The position numbers were made by a program, and so were the translations under genes. From Candidatus Krumholzibacteriia bacterium (GTDB lineage Bacteria; Krumholzibacteriota; Krumholzibacteriia; Krumholzibacteriales; Krumholzibacteriaceae), in the NCBI GenBank assembly GCA_028706585.1, contig JAQTVX010000002.1, forward strand, positions 1 through 29,427: a DNA stretch of 29,427 bases, given 5' to 3'. Within the stretch, counting starts at the first letter, position 1. The number at the start of each line of letters is the position of its first letter. The notes under the pieces are model-generated. The model was not told where the DNA came from. It ran no database searches and was given only the letters and a program-made list of their open reading frames with translations. Shown one piece after another: positions 22,937-29,427 of the stretch.

Positions 22937-23860
22937 TCAACCGCGGGGATGAAACGTGCGGTGCACCTCCAAGAGATAATCCATGTCGAGCTTCGTGTAG
23001 ATTTGCGTCGTTGCGATGCTCGAATGGCCGAGGAGCTCCTGCACCACCCTGAGGTCGGCTCCACCCTCGAGAAGATGCGTCGCGAAGGAATGCCGGAGCG
23101 TGTGAGGACTGATCCCGTTCGGGAGTCCTGCGAGGGAGGCATATCTTCTTATGAGCTTCCAGAAGCTCACGCGCGAGAGCGGTGTGCCAGCATAATTGAG
23201 GAACACGGAGGATGAGATTCGTTTCCCGAGGAGCTGCGGCCGAGACAATTCGAGGTACCGCCCCAGCATCCGTGCGGCGCTTCGCCCATAAGGAACGATT
23301 CGCTCCTTGGACCCCTTTCCCCGCATGCGTATGAACCGCCTGTCCGAATCGATATTCTCCAGCTTGAGCGAACAGAGCTCCGACGCCCTGAGCCCCGTCG
23401 AATAATCGAGCTCCAGGATCGCCCGGTCTCGAACGCCGAGCACGGTGCCGTCCGGCGACTCGATGAGCCTCTCAACCTCGACCTGCGTCAACACGAAGGG
23501 GATCTTCCTGAGCACCTTGGGCGCTGAAAGGGCTTCTATCTCGAGACCGCCAAGAATCCCTGCGCCATATAGAAAGCGGTGGAAGCTCTTGATCGCGCTC
23601 AAGGTTCGTGCCCGCGAGGAGGGGCTCTTGTTACTTTCCGACCAGGCAAGAAAGCCGAACGTGGATTCCATGGTCATATCGCTCGGCGAATCTTTGCCTG
23701 TATGCCGCAAGTAAGCAAGATATTCCTTTAAGTCGGCCTCGTATGCTCTTATTGTGAGTAGGCTTAGACCCTTTTCTACACGCAGGTGATCGAAGAATCG
23801 GCTTGCGACCTCGTCCAGCTCTTTCCCTTGCCGGTTCTTATTCCTTGTGGAGACTCTCAT
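22937..23860 (-). CDS. xerD: Tyrosine recombinase XerD/XerC type
   Basis: 307 residues from the ATG at 23860, which has AAGGAAGG just upstream. The longer frame to 23911 runs deep into uvrC. The N-terminal SAM-like core-binding domain (about 14-100, with FFDHLRVEKGLSLLTIRAYEADLKEYLAYL) is followed by the catalytic domain. All six catalytic positions are seen: R158 (TGLRASEL), K182 (RGKGSKER), H253 and R256 (HTLRHSFATH), H279 (LLGHSSIATTQIYT) and nucleophile Y288. The family resolves chromosome dimers at dif with FtsK. XerD is the likelier name from overall resemblance, but XerC is possible, as only one Xer gene is visible here and some lineages use a single enzyme. It overlaps the uvrC end by 23 bp and precedes the scpAB operon, so chromosome-separation genes are side by side. 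Confidence 0.9.
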   Translation of the reverse strand: MRVSTRNKNRQGKELDEVASRFFDHLRVEKGLSLLTIRAYEADLKEYLAYLRHTGKDSPSDMTMESTFGFLAWSESNKSPSSRARTLSAIKSFHRFLYGAGILGGLEIEALSAPKVLRKIPFVLTQVEVERLIESPDGTVLGVRDRAILELDYSTGLRASELCSLKLENIDSDRRFIRMRGKGSKERIVPYGRSAARMLGRYLELSRPQLLGKRISSSVFLNYAGTPLSRVSFWKLIRRYASLAGLPNGISPHTLRHSFATHLLEGGADLRVVQELLGHSSIATTQIYTKLDMDYLLEVHRTFHPRG

Positions 23861-25655
23861 ATACCTTCCTTGCCATTCTCTTTCCAATTCCGGGAACGCG
23901 GGCAATTTCATCTATGGATGCCGTGATGATCCCTTCCAGATCCCCGAATCGGACAAGGAGCGCGGTCTTCCTGGCAGGCCCGATTCCGGGGACATCGTCC
24001 AGCGCCGAGTTCCGCATGTTTCTGCCCCTCAGCTTGCGGTGATATTCTATCGCAAAGCGATGTGCTTCATCCCGCACTCTCTGCAGAAGTCTCAGTGCGC
24101 CGCTTCTTCGCACGAGCCTTAGCGGTTCCCGTCTGCCCTCGACATATATCTCCTCATTCTTCTTTGCAAGACCGATGACGGGGATTCCGGTGATGCCGAT
24201 CTCTGCCATCGCTTCGCTGACCGCTGAAACCTGCCCCATTCCTCCATCGACCATGATCAAGTCGGGGTGCCGTTCCTTTCCTTCGTTCAGGCGGGCGAGA
24301 CGCCTGGAGAGAACCTCACGCATCATCGCGCAATCGTCTGGCCTCTGAAGCCCCCGTATCTTGAAACGCCGGTAGCCCGCTTTGTATGGAGCCCCACGCT
24401 CGAAGGTGACCATCGATGCCACGGCCTCGGCCCCCTGGATGTTCGATATATCGTATGCCTCTATCCTGACCGGGGTGGAGCGTATGCCGAGAGCCTCCTT
24501 GAGTTCGCGCAAAACAGGCAGCGATGCTCCCTTGATACGCGCCTCGGAGACAAGGAGGAGACTGGCGTTCCTGCGAGCGAGGTCGAGGAGCGAGCGCTTG
24601 TCCCCCTTCCTGGGTGTGGAGATCCTAACACGCCGGCCGGATTTCCCGCTCAGCCACTCGGCCGCGAGTCTCGCGTCGCTCATGGAGCAGGAGATGCGGA
24701 TGAGCGGAGGAATATCCGTCGCTGAATGATAATAGAGCTCGAAAAACGCGGTGAACACATCCATGTCCTTCTCTGACGCATCAGCCGGGATAAAGAACGA
24801 TTCCCTTCCGAGGATGGCGCCATCGCGAACCTTTATCACGACCCCGCAGGACATGTCGCTCTCGCGTGAGAGCGCGACGAAATCCTCATCTCCCCCACCG
24901 GGAATTGCAGCCCTCTGCCTCTCGAATACCCTATCCAGCGCGTCCATCTGGTCGCGCGCCGCCGCCGCCTCCTCGTATCGCTTTTTCCCGGCAAGGCGCC
25001 ACATGCTTTCACGGATGGATTCGCCGATTCTCTCGCCTTTCCCTCTCAGAAACAGCCTCACATGCTCGACTATCTCCGCGTATTCTTCCTCGCCGATCGC
25101 TCCCGTGCATGGCGCTCGACATCGGCCAATCTGGAAGTTAAGGCACGCACGGCCCGGGAACCTGCCGGGCCGTGCGCCGACGCAATCGCGCAGTGGAAAT
25201 ATGGCCTTGATCGTCCGCATCATGCGGCGCAGCGCGTTCGTGTCGGTATACGGCCCGTAGTATTCGGCGCCGTCTCTCTGCATGCTCCGCACCAGCGTAA
25301 GCCTGGGAAAAGGCTCCTTGGTCGTTATTTTGAGATACGGGTATCTCTTGTCATCCTTGAGCCTGATATTGTAGCGTGGGCGGTGCTCCTTGATGAGCGT
25401 GCATTCGAGCACAAGGGCCTCGACTTCGGTGTTGGTGGCGATGTACTCCACCGTCTCCGCCCCTCTCATCAAGGCCATAGTTTTCGCATCCAGCGCCGCC
25501 CGGTTCTGCATGTAACTCTTTATGCGCACCGACAGCCTTTTCGCCTTCCCGACATAGATAACGCGGCCCTTTTTGTTCTTCATGAAATAGACGCCCGGAG
25601 AGTCAGGGAAGCCCGCCGCCTTTTCTTTGAGCCGCCGCGCATGCGCACTTGACAT
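23838..25655 (-). CDS. uvrC: UvrABC excinuclease subunit C
   Basis: 605 residues. UvrC makes both incisions around a lesion in nucleotide excision repair. The N-terminal GIY-YIG nuclease has GVYFMKNKKGRVIYVGKAKRLS (21-42) and E78 in NTEVEALVLE. Four cysteines C158, C171, C179 and C183 match the known [4Fe-4S] cluster. A UVR motif covers about 212-247 (KRYEEAAAARDQMDAL). The RNase H-like nuclease has D402 (EAYDISN), D470 (MVDGG) and H532 (DEAHRFA). A tandem helix-hairpin-helix ends the protein (DVPGIGPARKTALL and VPGIGKRMARKV). The ATG at 25655 has AAGGGTG upstream. Its start codon overlaps the -35 box of the divergent rpsT promoter. A weak TAACAT about 30 bp upstream could be its own -10. xerD follows with overlap. 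Confidence 0.98.
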   Translation of the reverse strand: MSSAHARRLKEKAAGFPDSPGVYFMKNKKGRVIYVGKAKRLSVRIKSYMQNRAALDAKTMALMRGAETVEYIATNTEVEALVLECTLIKEHRPRYNIRLKDDKRYPYLKITTKEPFPRLTLVRSMQRDGAEYYGPYTDTNALRRMMRTIKAIFPLRDCVGARPGRFPGRACLNFQIGRCRAPCTGAIGEEEYAEIVEHVRLFLRGKGERIGESIRESMWRLAGKKRYEEAAAARDQMDALDRVFERQRAAIPGGGDEDFVALSRESDMSCGVVIKVRDGAILGRESFFIPADASEKDMDVFTAFFELYYHSATDIPPLIRISCSMSDARLAAEWLSGKSGRRVRISTPRKGDKRSLLDLARRNASLLLVSEARIKGASLPVLRELKEALGIRSTPVRIEAYDISNIQGAEAVASMVTFERGAPYKAGYRRFKIRGLQRPDDCAMMREVLSRRLARLNEGKERHPDLIMVDGGMGQVSAVSEAMAEIGITGIPVIGLAKKNEEIYVEGRREPLRLVRRSGALRLLQRVRDEAHRFAIEYHRKLRGRNMRNSALDDVPGIGPARKTALLVRFGDLEGIITASIDEIARVPGIGKRMARKVYESLHKE

Positions 25656-25677
25656 CGAATCACCCTTTGAGTATGTT
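25649..25677 (+). promoter_or_regulatory. Sigma70-type promoter of rpsT
   Basis: A perfect TTGACA (25649-25654) and TATGTT (25672-25677) are separated by 17 bp on the plus strand. The -35 box overlaps the start codon and first codons of the divergent uvrC gene. The expected start near 25684 gives a very short leader of about 19 nt before the rpsT ATG. Confidence 0.7.
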
Positions 25678-25681
25678 ATCG

Positions 25682-25697
25682 CTTCACGGAGGTGAAG
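25682..25697 (+). promoter_or_regulatory. Hairpin with the rpsT Shine-Dalgarno in its loop
   Basis: CTTCAC (25682-25687) and GTGAAG (25692-25697) form a 6-bp stem whose four-base loop is GGAG, the core of the rpsT ribosome binding site (GGAGGTG, 25688-25694), 5 nt before the ATG. Part of the Shine-Dalgarno is loop and part is stem. If transcription starts a few bases later than 25682 the 5' arm would be incomplete, so the RNA fold depends on the exact start. Confidence 0.45.
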
Positions 25698-25702
25698 AAT
25701 AA

Positions 25703-25954
25703 ATGCCGACCCACAAATCAGCGGAAAAGCGGATGCGCCAGAACGAGCGCAGGCGCCTCGCGAACAAGGCGCGCCGGACTTCCCTGCGGAAAGCGATCAA
25801 GTCGTATCGGGAACTCACTGACGGCGAAGCATCGAAAGCGCAGCATCCGCGCATCGAATCGACCATAGACAGAGCGGCCAAGAAGGGAATCATCCACCAT
25901 AAGAAGGCCTCGCGCCTCAAATCGCGGCTTTCCCGGAAGACAGCCAGCGCTTAG
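25703..25954 (+). CDS. rpsT: 30S ribosomal protein S20
   Basis: 83 residues, the only plus-strand protein gene in the window. S20 is a helical protein that binds 16S rRNA early in 30S assembly. The sequence starts MPTHKSAEKRMRQNERRRLANKA and has the basic, Ala/Lys/Arg-rich composition and IDRAAKKGIIHHKKASRLKSRL C-terminal helix of the family. The length is typical. The ATG at 25703 follows GGAGGTG (25688-25694). It has its own promoter, divergent from uvrC, and its stop codon overlaps the proS stop tail-to-tail (25951-25954), leaving no space for a conventional terminator between the two. Confidence 0.96.
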   Translation: MPTHKSAEKRMRQNERRRLANKARRTSLRKAIKSYRELTDGEASKAQHPRIESTIDRAAKKGIIHHKKASRLKSRLSRKTASA

Positions 25955-27654
25955 GTCTTGATCCGTTCCATGGTTCTTTCAACGGCCTCTGCAACTGGTA
26001 TCTCCTCCACCCGTCTGCTCGAGCGGTGAAGGAGTTCCACCATCCCATCCTTGAGCTTCTTCCCGATGGTCAAGCGGTACGGAATCCCGACGAGATCGGC
26101 ATCCTTGAATTTTATGCCGGGGCTCAGGTCCCTGTCGTCCAGCAGCGTCTCTATGCCGCACCGCTCGAATTCTTCCTCAAGGCGATATGCCGTATCCCTG
26201 ATCTCCGCGTCATTGCTGTTTACCGGCAGGACGATCAGGGGCATCGGCGCTATTGACTGCGGCCAGACGATTCCATCCTTGTCGTGGAGCTGCTCGATCG
26301 CCGCCGCCACCATTCGTGAGATTCCGAAACCGTAGCACCCCATGATAAAGGGATGGCTCTTCCCCGCTTCATCCAGAAATTCCGCGTTCATCGCCCGTGA
26401 GTACTTCGTTCCGAGCTTGAAGATATGCCCCACCTCGAGACCGTTGCTCTTGGTCAACGGCGCGCCGCACTTCGGGCAGAGATCCCCCTCCCGCGCCCAA
26501 ACGAGATCCTCGAATTTGGCGATGGTGAAATCGCGTCCGGCCTTAACGCCTCTCAAGTGCGTATCCGCCTCATTCGCGCCCACGATCATCGAATCGTAGC
26601 CCTTCACCAGGTTATCGGCGTACACCGCCGTTTCCGCACTCAGACCGACCGGTCCAGAAAAACCCACGGGCCCGCCCGTTAGACGCTTGATTTCTCCGTC
26701 ATCCAGAAAGCGCACCTGCTCGCCGTCGAACATCCGTACGAGCTTTATATCGTTCAGCTCGCGATCCCCCGGAATCAAAATCGCGACGTCGCGATCCCCC
26801 GCCCGATAGAGAAGGGTTTTCACGACCTCACGCGGCGTCACGGAAAGAAATCCCGACACCTGTTCGACCGTCGTCATGCCGGGCGTGTGAACCCGCTCGA
26901 ACGCGCCTGCGGATCGGGCGCCGCGCGGCGTCTCGAGTTCGCGGCCGGCCGCTCGTTCGATATTCACGGCGTATCCGCATGAGCAGCTCAGGATCGTCGA
27001 TTCCCCGCTTCCGGCGAGCACGACGAATTCGTGCGACTCGTCCCCTCCGATGTATCCGGAGTCAGCCTCCACTATGCGGTACGACAAGCCGCATCGCTCG
27101 ATGATCCTCCGGTATGCGCCCTCCATGGCGCGATAGGTTTCGTCGAGGGATTCGGCGCTCTGATGAAAGCTGTATGCATCCTTCATGATGAATTCGCGCG
27201 CCCTAACGACGCCGTAGCGCGGACGGATTTCATCTCTGAACTTGATCAGAATCTGATACAGGCACTGCGGGAGGGTTCGGTAGCTCTTCATATCATCCCG
27301 CGCGATCATCGTGATGACTTCCTCATGCGTCGGCCCGAGCGCGAACGTGCGCTGTCGTCCATCCTGGAGCTTGAACAGCTCCGGGCCGAAGCTTCCGAGC
27401 CTCCCGGACTCCTCGTAAATCTCGATTGGATGCAACACCGGCATGAGCACTTCCTGGCATCCTATCGCGTCCATCTCCTCTCTCACGATCCCTTCGATCT
27501 TCTTGATGACCTTGAATCCAAGCGGCAGGAACGTGTAGACCCCGGACGTCAGCTTGCGAATGAGCCCGGCTCTCAACATCAGGCGGTGGCTTGGAATCTC
27601 GGCCTCCGCGGGATTCTCCTTGAACGTCGGTATACAGCTTTTTGACCAGCGCAT
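25951..27654 (-). CDS. proS: Prolyl-tRNA synthetase, bacterial type with editing domain
   Basis: 567 residues from the ATG at 27654 (MRWSKSCIPT matches the usual start, with GAGG 5 nt upstream). An upstream ATG at 27696 is possible but not needed. It charges tRNA-Pro with proline. Class II motif 1 lies near the N-terminus (HRLMLRAGLIRKLTSGVYTFLPLG), motif 2 around FRDEIRPRYGVVRAREFIMKDAYSF, and motif 3 near GCYGFGISRMVAAAIEQ. Between motifs 2 and 3 is the roughly 180-residue INS editing domain that removes mis-attached alanine (about 215-395), including the DREL and VKTLLY blocks. The C-terminal anticodon-binding domain starts about residue 465. It is preceded by a promoter candidate (27708-27736) and is convergent with rpsT, sharing stop-codon bases. 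Confidence 0.97.
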   Translation of the reverse strand: MRWSKSCIPTFKENPAEAEIPSHRLMLRAGLIRKLTSGVYTFLPLGFKVIKKIEGIVREEMDAIGCQEVLMPVLHPIEIYEESGRLGSFGPELFKLQDGRQRTFALGPTHEEVITMIARDDMKSYRTLPQCLYQILIKFRDEIRPRYGVVRAREFIMKDAYSFHQSAESLDETYRAMEGAYRRIIERCGLSYRIVEADSGYIGGDESHEFVVLAGSGESTILSCSCGYAVNIERAAGRELETPRGARSAGAFERVHTPGMTTVEQVSGFLSVTPREVVKTLLYRAGDRDVAILIPGDRELNDIKLVRMFDGEQVRFLDDGEIKRLTGGPVGFSGPVGLSAETAVYADNLVKGYDSMIVGANEADTHLRGVKAGRDFTIAKFEDLVWAREGDLCPKCGAPLTKSNGLEVGHIFKLGTKYSRAMNAEFLDEAGKSHPFIMGCYGFGISRMVAAAIEQLHDKDGIVWPQSIAPMPLIVLPVNSNDAEIRDTAYRLEEEFERCGIETLLDDRDLSPGIKFKDADLVGIPYRLTIGKKLKDGMVELLHRSSRRVEEIPVAEAVERTMERIKT

Positions 27655-27707
27655 CGCGCCCTCTTCTTCCTGGATACGAAACCGATTCTCACTCAAATAT
27701 CGTTAGT

Positions 27708-27736
27708 ATACTACGCAAGGTTCGGAGGGAAGGCAA
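27708..27736 (-). promoter_or_regulatory. Candidate promoter of proS
   Basis: In the 119-bp gap between the outer-membrane gene and proS, TTGCCT (27736-27731) and TAGTAT (27713-27708) are spaced 17 bp on the minus strand. A better-looking -10, TATACT (27710-27705), overlaps it but would need a 20-bp spacer. Transcription would start near 27700, about 45 nt before the proS ATG. No clear terminator for the upstream gene is seen in this gap. Confidence 0.45.
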
Positions 27737-27773
27737 GTTGGAAGTGCGGTCCGAATGGGGATCTGAATGCGCC

Positions 27774-29427
27774 CTAGAAATTGAAGCCAATGAAGAAATC
27801 GGCGCGAATATCGTTGTCGACTTTCTTGAAATCGGTAACCCGGCTGAAGTTCACCCTGATGACCGGCAGATATCCCAGGTTCATCTCGATCCCGGTTCCA
27901 AAACTCCCGCGCCAGTTCGAATCGTAGATGAACCCATCTACCCTGCCCGCGTCGACGAACAGCGAGCCGCGGAACAGAGGAAACTCTATCAATCCGACTG
28001 GGAATTTCAGCACGAATCGATCGATGAGCGGAAATCGCAGCTCCCCATTGAGAAGAAGCGTTCGCTTGCCGGCGAACTGCCGGAACTCGTATCCGTGTAG
28101 ATCCCAAGAACCACCCAGGTAGAAGAGCTGGAGGTCGCTCCCCCACGCGTTGCGGCTCACAAATCGCTGCGCGAACACTATGCGGTTGGTGACCGTGATG
28201 TAGTTTCGCACGTCGACTTGCAGGGTTGTGCTCTCGTAGCGGTTTCCCTCGAGATCCATCGTCTTGCCGAGAGCTACGTTCAGGCGCCTTCCATTGAGCG
28301 GACCCCCGACGTACCAAACGATGTTATCGGCGGTGAACGATAAGTAATTCGACAACAGCCAGCTGGCTCCTTCGTTCAGACCGAGGTAGGTGACATCGTC
28401 GTCGCGTTCCAGTTTCTTGATGACCGTCGTCAGCTCGACTCGATTGAACGCCGAAAACGGATATATGAGCCCGCCCATAATCCCGTATCGCCGCTCGTAT
28501 CTCAGCAGGTCGTACGAGTTCCCGACATAGCTCGCAAGGTGAAAGGCGCCGATCGCGTAATTGAGCCTGTGCGAGAGATTGACGTATGTGACGGCCGCGT
28601 TTATCTGCTTCCAGAAGGAGTCGAAGTTGTTTGATGCGCTCCCGAGCAAAGCAGCGATCTCGTGATTGCCGAGCATGTCGGTGAAAAATATCTGCGCACC
28701 GCCTCCCGTGTCGCCGTAATCGGGATCCACCGAAAAGGTCGCCCCGATAAGATCGATCCCGAACTTCTCCCTGTACTCCTTCTCCGCGATCCTGACCCCG
28801 CTGTCCGGAAGCGTCGGTTCCCATTGGCCCGTTGCGCAGGCAAAAGGTGCCATCTCGACGGTCGGAGCTTCCTGCTTCAACGACGCACGGTAGCATCGGT
28901 AAGCACCGCCGCTGTATCCCGCGCAGACGAAGGATCTTCCGCTATCGCATGGGCAGGGACAGAAGGCGCCGCCCAGAACGGCGGTCTGCCGCGTGAGAGC
29001 ACCATCCCGCATTACATAGATATCTGGTGCGCCCTCCCGATCCGACGAGAAGATGATGCCGTCCCCTTTCGGCAGCCAGCGCGGATCGATGTCGCGCGTT
29101 TCGCCTCCGCTCAGAGGCACGATTTCGCGCGTCTCGGTATCGATTGTGCATAACGAATAGTAATCCGCACGATTCCCGCTGCAGCGGTCCGAGCTGAACA
29201 CGAGGAGGTTTTTCGATGGGTGCCAATCGGGGCTCACATCGTCGTAGTAAGCATCGGTGAGGCGCTCGTAGGAGTCGCTCGCGAGATCGTAAACGAAGAG
29301 GTCCGATTTTCCGAAACCATCCATGGCCGAGAAGGCGACTGAGCGTCCATCGGGAGAAAGCGTCGGTGAGCTCAGCACTCGAGCGACCGGAATGGAGAAT
29401 TTCTTGATAATGCGCCTGCGCGCCACA
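27774..29427 (-). CDS. TolB-type propeller plus outer-membrane beta-barrel protein, C-terminal part (cut by window end)
   Basis: About 550 residues of a larger protein whose 5' end lies beyond the window. The first visible residue is in frame with the window edge, so the GTG there is probably an internal Val. Residues about 15-190 contain TolB/WD40-like repeats (SPTLSPDGRSVAFSAMDG, SPDWHPSKNLLVFSSDR, DPRWLPKGDGIIFSSDREG, with DLFVYDL and DIYVM strands). From about 215 on the sequence alternates like a BamA/TamA (surface antigen D15)-type barrel and ends in DFFIGFNF, with the terminal Phe expected for BAM-assembled barrels. Similar propeller-barrel proteins, often with a metallopeptidase-like front end, are known in FCB-type bacteria, but whether that front end exists here cannot be seen. 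Export or assembly of envelope components is inference. Confidence 0.8.
   Translation of the reverse strand, partial: VARRRIIKKFSIPVARVLSSPTLSPDGRSVAFSAMDGFGKSDLFVYDLASDSYERLTDAYYDDVSPDWHPSKNLLVFSSDRCSGNRADYYSLCTIDTETREIVPLSGGETRDIDPRWLPKGDGIIFSSDREGAPDIYVMRDGALTRQTAVLGGAFCPCPCDSGRSFVCAGYSGGAYRCYRASLKQEAPTVEMAPFACATGQWEPTLPDSGVRIAEKEYREKFGIDLIGATFSVDPDYGDTGGGAQIFFTDMLGNHEIAALLGSASNNFDSFWKQINAAVTYVNLSHRLNYAIGAFHLASYVGNSYDLLRYERRYGIMGGLIYPFSAFNRVELTTVIKKLERDDDVTYLGLNEGASWLLSNYLSFTADNIVWYVGGPLNGRRLNVALGKTMDLEGNRYESTTLQVDVRNYITVTNRIVFAQRFVSRNAWGSDLQLFYLGGSWDLHGYEFRQFAGKRTLLLNGELRFPLIDRFVLKFPVGLIEFPLFRGSLFVDAGRVDGFIYDSNWRGSFGTGIEMNLGYLPVIRVNFSRVTDFKKVDNDIRADFFIGFNF

Noticed and set aside
1..29427. 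Mobile element, prophage, CRISPR array, toxin-antitoxin or defence island
   Set aside because: No transposase, integrase of phage type, regularly spaced repeats, small paired antitoxin-like genes or compositional break is visible. The only tyrosine recombinase fits the housekeeping Xer family.

Overview
The window is a dense, high-GC (roughly 57% by eye) bacterial chromosome segment made almost entirely of conserved housekeeping genes. All protein genes but one (rpsT) lie on the minus strand, so transcription runs mostly from high to low coordinates. Intergenic gaps are all under about 130 bp, so there is no gene-free stretch of 300 bp. I see no insertion sequence, prophage, CRISPR array, toxin-antitoxin pair or compositional break. 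A beta-barrel outer-membrane protein ending in Phe and an exported SPOR-domain protein indicate a Gram-negative (diderm) cell. The divergent sequences and the gene order suggest a poorly sampled lineage, possibly of the FCB/Krumholzibacteriota/Eisenbacteria kind. That placement is a guess from style, not a demonstrated assignment.

Layout from the right (first transcribed) to the left. (1) The C-terminal half of a TolB-propeller/outer-membrane-barrel protein, cut by the window end, then proS. (2) rpsT on the plus strand, tail-to-tail with proS and divergent from uvrC-xerD. (3) A promoter-led operon scpA-scpB-rluB-hisC-cmk/plsC fusion-ispH, covering chromosome condensation, rRNA pseudouridylation, histidine synthesis, CMP kinase with lysophosphatidate acyltransferase, and the last step of the MEP isoprenoid pathway. 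(4) rpsA with its own strong promoter and a hairpin after it. (5) mtaB-miaB-TPR/SPOR-mutS, then a large Rossmann-GAF-degenerate GGDEF protein. (6) mutL-miaA behind a likely promoter. (7) A tRNA-Gly(CCC) gene with promoter and terminator. (8) A DUF512 radical-SAM gene-der-plsY-gpsA (gpsA cut by the left end).

Functional themes interleave. Mismatch repair (mutS, mutL of the endonuclease type) and nucleotide excision repair (uvrC) sit beside tRNA position-37 modification enzymes (miaA and miaB for ms2i6A, mtaB for ms2t6A), a tRNA gene and translation genes (rpsA, rpsT, proS, rluB, der). Phospholipid synthesis appears twice (plsY/gpsA and the plsC half of the fusion).

I did not find a self-contained, clearly novel system such as a defence island. 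The items most worth following up are the uncharacterised Rossmann-GAF-pseudo-GGDEF protein between mutS and mutL, the Cmk-PlsC fusion, the uncharacterised DUF512 radical-SAM protein next to der, and several compact cis-elements. Those cis-elements are palindromes over the -10 boxes of rpsA and mutL, a tRNA terminator arm that contains the next gene's ribosome binding site, and a hairpin that displays the rpsT Shine-Dalgarno in its loop.
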